A DNA stretch of 47,766 nt, from contig JAKUOW010000005.1 in NCBI GenBank assembly GCA_022451045.1, positions 19,276-67,041 of the forward strand. Direction: 5' to 3'. The translations under genes and the position numbers were made by a program. This stretch comes from Pirellulales bacterium. GTDB lineage: Bacteria > Planctomycetota > Planctomycetia > Pirellulales > Pirellulaceae. The notes beneath the pieces are model-generated. The model was not told where the DNA came from, ran no database searches, and saw only the letters and a list, made by a program, of their open reading frames with translations. Positions 36,401-43,375 of the stretch are shown here, piece by piece. The number at the start of each line of letters is the position of its first letter. Positions within the stretch are counted from its first letter, which is position 1.

Positions 36401-36483
36401 CGACCGAACATTCTCTCCCGAAAAATGAGCGGATCCATGAAACGTTGGATTGGCTCGATAAGTACTTTGGGCCTGCCCAATAA
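33469..36483 (+). CDS. Ser/Thr kinase - SUMF1-like - alpha/beta hydrolase fusion
   Basis: A roughly 1004-residue signalling fusion. The kinase domain (about residues 10-280) is complete: LGSGGMGTVY, the VAIK lysine, HRDIKPSN, DFG and MSPEQ. A membrane helix (VFSFAALGIAVIAAAVVLF) follows. Then comes a PEGA-like segment (ITSDPPGATVFFGDYG) and a SUMF1/FGE-type domain (FLIDRFEVTNAQYKAFLDDGGY, YPVQGVSWYEARAYAKW, GLCGNVAEWAT-like DLCGNVAEWAT, RGFRC). The C terminus is an alpha/beta hydrolase with GASWG (nucleophile Ser), GEYDQIFP and EHSLPK. The FGE Cys pair is missing from LGGSTKDQEYFF, so sulfatase maturation is unlikely. ATG 33469 is preferred to 33412, though neither has a strong ribosome-binding site. 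The MBOAT gene follows after 21 bases. Confidence 0.9.
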   Translation: MSLIDKAILGPYMVRTELGSGGMGTVYLAFDNTLQRDVAIKVLNESSVEDSANVDRFKREVKAVAGLTHSNVIGLYDFAEENDQFFAVMEYVKGKTLDEYLDEQAVSREEAMTIAAGMAKGLSAAHKAGIVHRDIKPSNVMITEDNEVKLLDFGLATARKTIDFPDETMSAADVQTKIGTIMGTVGYMSPEQVRGRPSDKRSDIFSFGTVVYEMLTGHRAFKRESTIDTMSAILNETVPSLDLEQLPTSDPLFGITQKCLEKVADDRYQDVSEILEDLNDIESKAVLSSSRPAASRNKVFSFAALGIAVIAAAVVLFTNTDDTDSDKPGINNRSQTSDTDSGTTDTEQIAEARQVLFPRMLNLVNQGQFLEAYEIGVQIKDYFEGEEAFQVAWENVAPLFSITSDPPGATVFFGDYGTDPSTFKELGKTPIENVRLSTSIKQFIFKLDGHLDAVAVSDNSFFQAHTEIDRTLFSSADVPEGMIHISEGKGFRLTGMVFDISNSDGFAPTVGDFLIDRFEVTNAQYKAFLDDGGYTNQDNWTDPFMSDGTELNFEAAMELLIDTTGRPGPSTWAVGRFPDGMDNYPVQGVSWYEARAYAKWSGKSLPTLYHWSRANATNFGSEFVGQLIKLSNINKDSYAAVGSNLGVSRFGVSDLCGNVAEWATNAVGEQRLSLGGSTKDQEYFFNQANPVNPWNRSEKRGFRCIKEQSEQLAELYVDVELQYRDYSDAEPVSDEVFEVYRSQFDYDDAPLDAVINYRDEEQPDYIKERVEFNTVYDGERMIAYLYLPRNVKPPYQSVVFFHGAAAIVPVASESRQDFLDILKFIPQSGRALVVPVLKGQWDRNDGLKTWASNDSQQYADFLIKWTKDYRRTLDYLESREDIDNEKFCYLGASWGAFNLLITAAVEPRINLAIGYVGGLSMTPAKPQVDQINFVRHVKQPTLWLVGEYDQIFPLKHSAEPAFNNLGTDAADKRLVVYPTEHSLPKNERIHETLDWLDKYFGPAQ

Positions 36484-36504
36484 CACGCGTCAGGAACGAC
36501 AGCT

Positions 36505-37935
36505 ATGCTCTTCAATTCGATTGCGTTTATTATTTTCTTTATCGTTGTCGTCTCCATCCACTACCTACCGCTGAAGTGGAAGATCAAGAAAGTTCATCTG
36601 CTGCTTGCAAGTTATGTCTTTTATGCAGCATGGAATCCGCCATTTGTAATCCTACTTTGGATCTCAACCGTCGTTGACTGGTTTGCGGCGAAGATCATGA
36701 GTAAAGAGGAGCGTAAAGGCCGCCGAAAGATCCTGCTCGGCTTCAGTTTGCTTGCCAACCTTGGAATGCTTTCTTACTTCAAGTACGGAAAGTTATTAGC
36801 CGAGTCATTTGCTAATTTGATGAACGAGTTTGGCTTTGAATATGCGGCACCGCAACTGGATATCATTCTCCCGGTTGGTATCTCTTTTTACACGTTTCAA
36901 ACGTTGTCATACACAATTGATGTGTATCTAAAACGTAGCGAACCGGAAACATCATTTCTTGACTTCGCCTTATTCGTTACGTTCTTCCCACAACTGGTTG
37001 CCGGGCCGATCGTACGACCTTACCAGTTGATCCCCCAGTTCAAGGAGCCTCGTGTTGCTACCGAGCAACAGTTTTCGTGGGGACTGTTACTGTTTACATG
37101 GGGATTATTTCAAAAGTCCGTGATTGCCGACGGTATCCTCTCCATCGTTGTTGGCGATACGTTTAACGCGATGTACAACATTGCGGCCCTGGATGCGTGG
37201 CTTGGCGTTTTGGCGTTTTCCGGCCAGATCTTCTTTGACTTTGCCGGTTACTCGCTCTGTGCAATTGGAATTGCGCTATGCTTAGGATTCTCGATCCCAA
37301 ACAATTTTAAATCACCCTATGCCGCAATCGGGTTTTCCAATTTCTGGCAGCGCTGGCATATTTCGTTGTCAGGTTGGTTGCGGGACTACCTTTACATTCC
37401 ACTCGGTGGAAATCGTAAAGGACCGCGTCGTACGTACATTAACCTAATGCTCACGATGCTTCTCGGAGGATTATGGCATGGTGCTGACTGGCGATTCTTG
37501 GTTTGGGGTGGCGTGCATGGCCTTTACCTTGTGATCGAGCGATTGCTAAAGAAAACTCTCGACACGGAGAAACTGCTTGCTAAACCGCCGATTGCTATTC
37601 TCAGTGCATTGCTGACCTTTATCTGCGTTTCACTCACGTGGGTCTTCTTCGCAGCACCCAACTGGGAGAAGTGTGGACAGATGTTTGAGTCCTTACTGGG
37701 AATACCAGATCCGGAGCACGGAGCACTGATGGTTATTTCCAGCTTCCACATTTTCATGGTGATCCTGATCACGGTGATCATGCTCATTTGCCATTGGAAA
37801 ACGCGCGATATTGAAATTGAAGATATCGCTAACAAGACGCCAACTTGGTTACTGACAATCTTCTGGACAGCTATTCTGTTCATCACGATCATGACCGGAG
37901 GTAGTGCAAGTGCATTCATCTACTTCCAGTTCTAA
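36505..37935 (+). CDS. MBOAT-family O-acyltransferase (AlgI-like)
   Basis: A 476-residue polytopic membrane acyltransferase. MLFNSIAFIIFFIVVVSIHYLP is the standard N terminus of this family. LPVGISFYTFQTLSYTIDVY, FPQLVAGPIVRP, GYSLCAIGIALCLGF, FWQRWHISLSGWLRDYLYIPLGG and LLGGLWHGADW follow, the last with the essential His. AlgI and relatives move acyl groups across the membrane for transfer by a periplasmic SGNH partner such as AlgJ/AlgX. Here the five genes that follow, the first starting inside this coding region, are the natural partners. The polymer and acyl group are unknown. Confidence 0.95.
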   Translation: MLFNSIAFIIFFIVVVSIHYLPLKWKIKKVHLLLASYVFYAAWNPPFVILLWISTVVDWFAAKIMSKEERKGRRKILLGFSLLANLGMLSYFKYGKLLAESFANLMNEFGFEYAAPQLDIILPVGISFYTFQTLSYTIDVYLKRSEPETSFLDFALFVTFFPQLVAGPIVRPYQLIPQFKEPRVATEQQFSWGLLLFTWGLFQKSVIADGILSIVVGDTFNAMYNIAALDAWLGVLAFSGQIFFDFAGYSLCAIGIALCLGFSIPNNFKSPYAAIGFSNFWQRWHISLSGWLRDYLYIPLGGNRKGPRRTYINLMLTMLLGGLWHGADWRFLVWGGVHGLYLVIERLLKKTLDTEKLLAKPPIAILSALLTFICVSLTWVFFAAPNWEKCGQMFESLLGIPDPEHGALMVISSFHIFMVILITVIMLICHWKTRDIEIEDIANKTPTWLLTIFWTAILFITIMTGGSASAFIYFQF

Positions 37936-38989
37936 TGACGATGTCTATATCCGAATGCTTCCAGACGCGGCTAACTGGCGACGGATTTTGTCATGCACCA
38001 TTGCAGTGACAATAGTCGGTATTGGTTGTACAGAGTACTACGCTCGTTCCCAAAACTACCCGGTTCTGTTTGAGACATCGCCCGATCTATGGGCAACGCA
38101 GTGGTTCAGATTCGAGGCCGCAGAAGACGACCAAACCGTAATCGTAGGTGCGTCGAGAAACAAGTTTGGAGTTTTGATCGATCTGTGGGAAGAAGAAACG
38201 GGCACACGACCAATCATGCTCGCATGGCCTGCGTCATCGCCTCTTCCAGTTTTAAATCTGATTTCAGAGAGAGAGAGTTATCGGGGAACGATTATCTGCG
38301 GTATTGCACCTAGTTTCTCTTTTGCGAGTCCTGAAAACCCTCAACAACGGTGGATTCATGACAACCTCAAGACTATGGAAATACTCCGTTTTTCATTGTC
38401 GTACTACATCTCAACACCAGTACGACGATTCCTGAAGCATCGCCTACTTTCACTTAACACGTGTGCCTTTTCACCGATATTCAATCTTCGGGACGGTTTG
38501 CAATTAGAAAACCGCAAGGGTACGCGAGTGCCCATGCAACCCGTCTTTTGGGCAAATCAACGCGAAGATTTACAGGATGATTATCTGGAATCGGCTGCTT
38601 CAGATGAACACATTATGGAGCAAATTCGAGAGATGTGGCGACGTATCATGCTCGAACAAGTTTTCTTTGGAGCAGCCAAGATGGATCAGCTCGTGGCCGA
38701 GTATGTACAAGCCGTCCGGAAAATTGAAGAGAAGGGCGGCCGAGTTATCTTTGTTCGTCACCCAAGTTCGGATGATTTTCTGGATTTCGAACAAAAACAC
38801 TACCCAAGACAGCTGTTCTTTGATCGTTTGGTCAACGAGACGGGCTGCTTTGGTATCCATTTTGAAGACTACCCAGAGATCTCGAATTACAAATGTCCAG
38901 AATGGTCACATTTAACCCCAGATGATGCGCGAGATTACACGCAAAAAATCATCAAAATCATCAGCAAACACACTCCGGATGCCATTTAG
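37910..38989 (+). CDS. SGNH-like paralog 1 (A-type), MBOAT partner
   Basis: First of five tandem paralogs; membrane-anchored with the bulk of the protein outside. GTG 37910 is preferred: GGAGG (37897-37901) lies 8 bases upstream, inside the MBOAT gene, so the two overlap by 26 bases. One helix (WRRILSCTIAVTIVGIGC) is followed by VGASRNKFG (nucleophile-type Ser), LAWPASSPLPV, GTIICGIAPSF, the RHPSS segment, TGCFGIHFEDYPE and PEWSHL with the catalytic-type His. Order and spacing of GxSR and (D/E)xSH match SGNH hydrolases. It shares its helix style and the DARDYTQKIIKII tail with paralog 4. Acyl transfer to an extracellular polymer is inference. Confidence 0.8.
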   Translation: MHSSTSSSNDDVYIRMLPDAANWRRILSCTIAVTIVGIGCTEYYARSQNYPVLFETSPDLWATQWFRFEAAEDDQTVIVGASRNKFGVLIDLWEEETGTRPIMLAWPASSPLPVLNLISERESYRGTIICGIAPSFSFASPENPQQRWIHDNLKTMEILRFSLSYYISTPVRRFLKHRLLSLNTCAFSPIFNLRDGLQLENRKGTRVPMQPVFWANQREDLQDDYLESAASDEHIMEQIREMWRRIMLEQVFFGAAKMDQLVAEYVQAVRKIEEKGGRVIFVRHPSSDDFLDFEQKHYPRQLFFDRLVNETGCFGIHFEDYPEISNYKCPEWSHLTPDDARDYTQKIIKIISKHTPDAI

Positions 38990-39003
38990 TTTGTGGTTTA
39001 GTT

Positions 39004-40077
39004 ATGTCAGATAACGTCTCAAAAATCGACCATCAATCGCTTGAGCGACCACTGCCTGAAAAGACTGGTAAGCGGTTGTTACTGACGGTTATTGGCATAC
39101 TTGCGGTCTTACTTACCGGAATGGAAATCAAGGCTCGGCAGGACAACTACCCCATACACTATCCATTCAGCTCCGATATGTGGGTTGGCCAGTGGCATCG
39201 ACTAGACGATCTCCCTGAAGATCAAACGGTGTTTGTCGGGGCTTCACGAGTCCGACATGGTTTTGTGGTGAATGAATGGGAGAAACAGACCGAAATTCGC
39301 CCGCTGAATTTAGCCTGGCCGGGATCGCCGGCTGGACCAGTTCTCACAGCACTTGCCGCACGCGAAGATTTCAAAGGGACGGTTATTTGCGGATTGACGT
39401 CTTACGTCGCATTTGCCAACGACGGACCGCCATGGATGAGCTGGATCGGACAAAATATCAGACAGAGTAAAGTTCAAAGGTGGTCACTGGCCTTTCACAT
39501 GTCTCATGCAGCCCAGCATTTCATACGCCCACGTTTTAAATTCATCAATGATGCAGCCTATTCACCCATTTCCAATATGTTTGATGGCTTCCCTATAGCG
39601 GATCGCCCAGGCATGCAGGCGCCACTAATCTTTCGATTCATCAGCACAATTGATGCTGATTTACAGGATCGATATCTGGATAGCTTTGAGCAAGATGCTG
39701 AATTACAAGAAGCAATGTGCCAGGTTGGGCTATCATTGCTGTCACGCATGCTCTACTTCGGAAAGTGTGATATGGAGCAACGTATTACGGAATACAAGAC
39801 AGCCGTTGATCGTATCGAAGGCCGTGGTGGTAAGGTCGTGTTTGTGCATTTGCCCAGTGACGGCAGATTGAAAAAGCTGGTTGATGAGCATTTTCCTCGC
39901 GAGCAGTATTTCGATCGAGTCGTAAACGCAACCGGTTGTTTGGGGGTTCACTATCTGGATTACCCTGAGTTACGCAATATCAAGCCAGTTGAAGAATCCC
40001 ATCTTTCTAAAGCTGATGGCATCCTATTTACCCAGAAACTCATCGACATCCTGCGCCGCGAAGGAGTGATCGAGTGA
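39004..40077 (+). CDS. SGNH-like paralog 2 (B-type)
   Basis: A 357-residue relative of the previous gene, 14 bases downstream. The N terminus has the B-type style GKRLLLTVIGILAVLLTGMEIKAR followed by QDNYPIHYPF. Motifs are VGASRVRHG, LAWPGSPAGPV, GTVICGLTSYVAF, HLPSDGRL, ATGCLGVHYLDYPE and VEESHL. It differs in that the RxP before the Ser/Asp pair is HLP and the GTVICG block is followed by LTSYV rather than APxF. Substrate range may differ from its neighbours. Confidence 0.8.
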   Translation: MSDNVSKIDHQSLERPLPEKTGKRLLLTVIGILAVLLTGMEIKARQDNYPIHYPFSSDMWVGQWHRLDDLPEDQTVFVGASRVRHGFVVNEWEKQTEIRPLNLAWPGSPAGPVLTALAAREDFKGTVICGLTSYVAFANDGPPWMSWIGQNIRQSKVQRWSLAFHMSHAAQHFIRPRFKFINDAAYSPISNMFDGFPIADRPGMQAPLIFRFISTIDADLQDRYLDSFEQDAELQEAMCQVGLSLLSRMLYFGKCDMEQRITEYKTAVDRIEGRGGKVVFVHLPSDGRLKKLVDEHFPREQYFDRVVNATGCLGVHYLDYPELRNIKPVEESHLSKADGILFTQKLIDILRREGVIE

Positions 40078-41186
40078 GTGACCACCCTACCACCCTGGAC
40101 TATCAGTGGCATGGGCGTACATTGCCCCACACGGTTGGAAAACGTCAATTGCTAACTGTCGTTGGCATACTTGTGATCTTACTCACCGGCATGGAGATCA
40201 AAGCGCGACAGGACAACTATCCGGTCAATTTCCCTTTTACTGCTGACATGTGGGCCAAGCAATGGCACCGGCTTAAACCTCAGCAAACGGTATTCATCGG
40301 TGCCTCTCGAATGCAATTTGGGATGATCATTAACGAGTGGGAGCAACAACTTGGCGCACGTCCACTATTACTCGCCTGGCCCGGACAATCTCCTGCACCG
40401 GTGTTAACTGAATTGGCAAATAATAATTCGTTCAGCGGTACAGTGCTTTGTGGAGTTGCACCGTCTTTCACCTTTATTGCACAACATGTGCCGTGGCAAA
40501 ACTGGATGAAAAACAATCTTAAGCGTGCAGAGATTGGAGAAGTGTCACTTTCATATCACATGTCGGTGACTGCACACGGATACCTGAGACCACATGTCAA
40601 ATGCCTGAATGACGCTGCATATTCTCCTGTTGCAAACAGCTATTTCGGATTCCCGATCCCAGATCGAAAGAACCTGTTACCTCCAATAATGTTTCGGTTT
40701 AACGCTACACGAGACGATGATAATCAAATGCGATTCTTGGATGTTATTGAAACCAGTAAGGATCGGCAGGATCTAATCCTGGCACGCATGGAAACCGGTC
40801 GTCGCCGCATGTTGCACTTTGGTCCAGCCTCAATTGATTCGCTGTTGGATCAATTCACCACCGATGTAAAGAAAATTCAATCACGCGGTGGACAAGTCAT
40901 CTTCATAAGACCACCGAGTAATGGCGTATTTCGGCAATTTGAACACGATCATTACCCGAGGATGGAATACTGGGATAAGTTGATCGAAGCAACCGGTTGC
41001 CATGGCATCCACTTTGAAGATCATCCGGAACTTGAAGAGTTGGTATGCGTTGAAGAGTCGCATCTATCTAAATCCGATGCGATCCTTTTTACCCGGCGAG
41101 TGATTAATATCCTGGTAAACAATGGCATCATCGAACCCATGCAAAACCATTCCGGTGATTCTTCATCAGCTGGACAGGGACTATGA
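40074..41186 (+). CDS. SGNH-like paralog 3 (B-type)
   Basis: A 370-residue paralog starting at GTG 40074, which overlaps the stop of paralog 2 (GTGA) and has AAGGAG (40061-40066) 7 bases upstream. The helix GKRQLLTVVGILVILLTGMEI is almost the same as in paralog 2, marking these two as the closest pair. Motifs: IGASRMQFG, LAWPGQSPAPV, GTVLCGVAPSFTF, RPPSNGVF, ATGCHGIHFEDHPE and VEESHL. The loop after the helix is three to four residues shorter, and a 14-residue Ser/Asn-rich tail is added at the C terminus. Confidence 0.8.
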   Translation: MSDHPTTLDYQWHGRTLPHTVGKRQLLTVVGILVILLTGMEIKARQDNYPVNFPFTADMWAKQWHRLKPQQTVFIGASRMQFGMIINEWEQQLGARPLLLAWPGQSPAPVLTELANNNSFSGTVLCGVAPSFTFIAQHVPWQNWMKNNLKRAEIGEVSLSYHMSVTAHGYLRPHVKCLNDAAYSPVANSYFGFPIPDRKNLLPPIMFRFNATRDDDNQMRFLDVIETSKDRQDLILARMETGRRRMLHFGPASIDSLLDQFTTDVKKIQSRGGQVIFIRPPSNGVFRQFEHDHYPRMEYWDKLIEATGCHGIHFEDHPELEELVCVEESHLSKSDAILFTRRVINILVNNGIIEPMQNHSGDSSSAGQGL

Positions 41187-42253
41187 CAGACGACTCTAAA
41201 CAAACTCCGTTTGAGCGAATCATTCCACGTGATATCAGGTGGAATCGAATACTCATCCTGGTGCTTTGCCTTACAGGCATTGGTTGTGGTGTGGTCGAAG
41301 CGATTGCTCGCAGTCGAGGCTATGAGCCAACCTATCCTAGGATTGATGATATGTGGATATCACGGTGGCTTGAGTTAGATCAGTCACCGGATGATCGAAC
41401 AGTGTTCTTAGGTACGTCTAGAACGAAATTTGGTCTACGATTGGATGAGTGGGAGAAAGTAACAGGTAGGAGGCCACTCATGCTCGCGTGGCCGGGATCA
41501 CATGCCCAGCCGGTGTTGCATGAACTTGCGGAACATGAATCTTATAAAGGCACGGTAATTCTCGGGGTGGCGCCTCCATATTTGTTCAACAACAAAGAGA
41601 TTCCCTGGGCCAAGTGGATCTATAAGATCCTCGACAAGAAAGACATAGCGCACATTTCACTCTCCTATCACCTTTCCAAATGGGGGCGTGATTTTCTGCT
41701 AACTAACTTCCGCTTTGTGAATCCAGCGGGCTTTTCACCAGTGGAATTATGTAGACTCAGTTTTCCAATCCCAGATCGAGAAGGCATGTTGCTGCCGTTT
41801 CTACCACCATATCTATTTAGCCAAACTCATGAATTACAGTCCCAGTTCATCGACGGCGCTACCGAAGATGTCGAGGCGATAAATGACCTAACATCACGAT
41901 TGAAAGGTGATGATCAGTGGTTTACATATTTCGGGTCGATGGACATGCCGGAATTTCTAACGAAAATCAGACAGGATGTAGAGAAGATCGAAGCGAAAGG
42001 AGGTCGGGTAATCTTTGTACGGCACCCAAGTGATTCGTACTACTATGACATGACTGTTAAACACTTCCCTCGTAAAGATTTCTATGATCAGATGATTACA
42101 GCAACAGGCTGCCTTGGAATTCACTTTGAAGACTATCCTGAATTAATGGGGTATGAACTTCCCGATGGATCGCACCTCAAGCCGGAAGATGCAAATGAAT
42201 ACACCCGGAAAATAATCGATATCATCGCTCGGCACGATAACGGCGAATTATAG
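41183..42253 (+). CDS. SGNH-like paralog 4 (A-type)
   Basis: A 356-residue paralog starting at ATG 41183, overlapping the previous stop (ATGA). The A-type helix RWNRILILVLCLTGIGC and tail DANEYTRKIIDIIARH match paralog 1. Motifs: LGTSRTKFG (Thr replaces the Ala of the others), LAWPGSHAQPV, GTVILGVAPPYLF (the Cys of this block is Leu), RHPSDSYY, ATGCLGIHFEDYPE and PDGSHL. The acid three residues before the His is Asp here and Glu in the other four, closer to classical SGNH DxxH. Confidence 0.8.
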   Translation: MTDDSKQTPFERIIPRDIRWNRILILVLCLTGIGCGVVEAIARSRGYEPTYPRIDDMWISRWLELDQSPDDRTVFLGTSRTKFGLRLDEWEKVTGRRPLMLAWPGSHAQPVLHELAEHESYKGTVILGVAPPYLFNNKEIPWAKWIYKILDKKDIAHISLSYHLSKWGRDFLLTNFRFVNPAGFSPVELCRLSFPIPDREGMLLPFLPPYLFSQTHELQSQFIDGATEDVEAINDLTSRLKGDDQWFTYFGSMDMPEFLTKIRQDVEKIEAKGGRVIFVRHPSDSYYYDMTVKHFPRKDFYDQMITATGCLGIHFEDYPELMGYELPDGSHLKPEDANEYTRKIIDIIARHDNGEL

Positions 42254-42271
42254 GTAGCTATTAAGTAACGT

Positions 42272-43360
42272 ATGACCGAACCTACATCTCAATCCAAATC
42301 TCCAATCGATCAGCGTTCGCACGAGCGTAAATTGCCAAACGCTGCTGGCAAGCGATTGCTGTTCTACGTGTTGGGGTTATGTTTTCTGCTGCTCGTCGTC
42401 ATGGAAATAAAGGCTCGCAGAGATGACTACCGAGTCAATTATTACCCACCCTCGACGGATCTATGGGTCGCACAGTGGCTGGAGCTTGAGAATTCCCTGC
42501 CACCTGATCAAACCGTCGTCATAGGCGCATCTCGCATGCAATTCGGGGTAATCGTGCCTGAGTGGAAAAAGCTGACGGGTAAGAGTCTGCATATGCTAGC
42601 GTTCCCTGGTTCACCGCCTGGACCAGTTCTGGAAAAACTCGCGGAATTGGAGACATTTCATGGCACCGTGATTTGTGGCTTTGCCCCGCCGTTTTCATTT
42701 TCCCACGAAGATACGCCTAACAGAGATCGGATGAAAGACAACTTCAAGGCAATTGAGCCTTCCCGATATTCTCTAACTCATCATTTATCCTTGGCGGCAT
42801 GCGACTTTCTAATACCTAAATTCAAATTCATGAATTCGTTTGCTTATTCTCCCGTATTGTTATCGTATTCCTACTGGCCAATTCCTAATCGCGATGGAAC
42901 GGTGATTCCTGCAGTGTTCCCATTTGCCGGGTCACTAGATCGTGACTTGCAATTTCGATTTGCCCGAAATGTACGTGAGATCATGCGTTATGAGATCGTG
43001 GCACAAATTCAAGAGGGCACGCGGCGCATCATTGGGCATTACGGCACTAGCAATATAGACAGCTTATTAAAGCGTTATAAAGATGCTGTAGCGAAAATTG
43101 AGAGTCGTGGTGGCAAGGTGATCTTCGTTCGGCCACCGAGTGATGGTAGATTTCTGGCATTTGAACGAAAACATAATCCCCGCGATAAATTCTACGATCG
43201 CATCGTGAATGAAACCGGCTGCTTTGGAGTTCATTTTGAGGATTACCCGGAACTGGAAGAGCTCCAATGCCTGGAAGACTCACATCTGGATGTCGAAGAT
43301 GGCCTGAAATTTACTCGCCGTCTTGTGAAAATCCTGCAGGAAGAGAATCTCATCGATTGA
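42272..43360 (+). CDS. SGNH-like paralog 5 (B-type)
   Basis: The last of the series, 362 residues, 18 bases after paralog 4. The B-type helix GKRLLFYVLGLCFLLLVVMEIKAR is more diverged than in paralogs 2 and 3. Motifs: IGASRMQFG, LAFPGSPPGPV (Phe for Trp), GTVICGFAPPFSF, RPPSDGRF, ETGCFGVHFEDYPE and LEDSHL. It converges with the sulfatase at 43376, 15 bases away, so the operon ends here. Confidence 0.8.
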   Translation: MTEPTSQSKSPIDQRSHERKLPNAAGKRLLFYVLGLCFLLLVVMEIKARRDDYRVNYYPPSTDLWVAQWLELENSLPPDQTVVIGASRMQFGVIVPEWKKLTGKSLHMLAFPGSPPGPVLEKLAELETFHGTVICGFAPPFSFSHEDTPNRDRMKDNFKAIEPSRYSLTHHLSLAACDFLIPKFKFMNSFAYSPVLLSYSYWPIPNRDGTVIPAVFPFAGSLDRDLQFRFARNVREIMRYEIVAQIQEGTRRIIGHYGTSNIDSLLKRYKDAVAKIESRGGKVIFVRPPSDGRFLAFERKHNPRDKFYDRIVNETGCFGVHFEDYPELEELQCLEDSHLDVEDGLKFTRRLVKILQEENLID

Positions 43361-43375
43361 TCTAATAGTGCTGCT

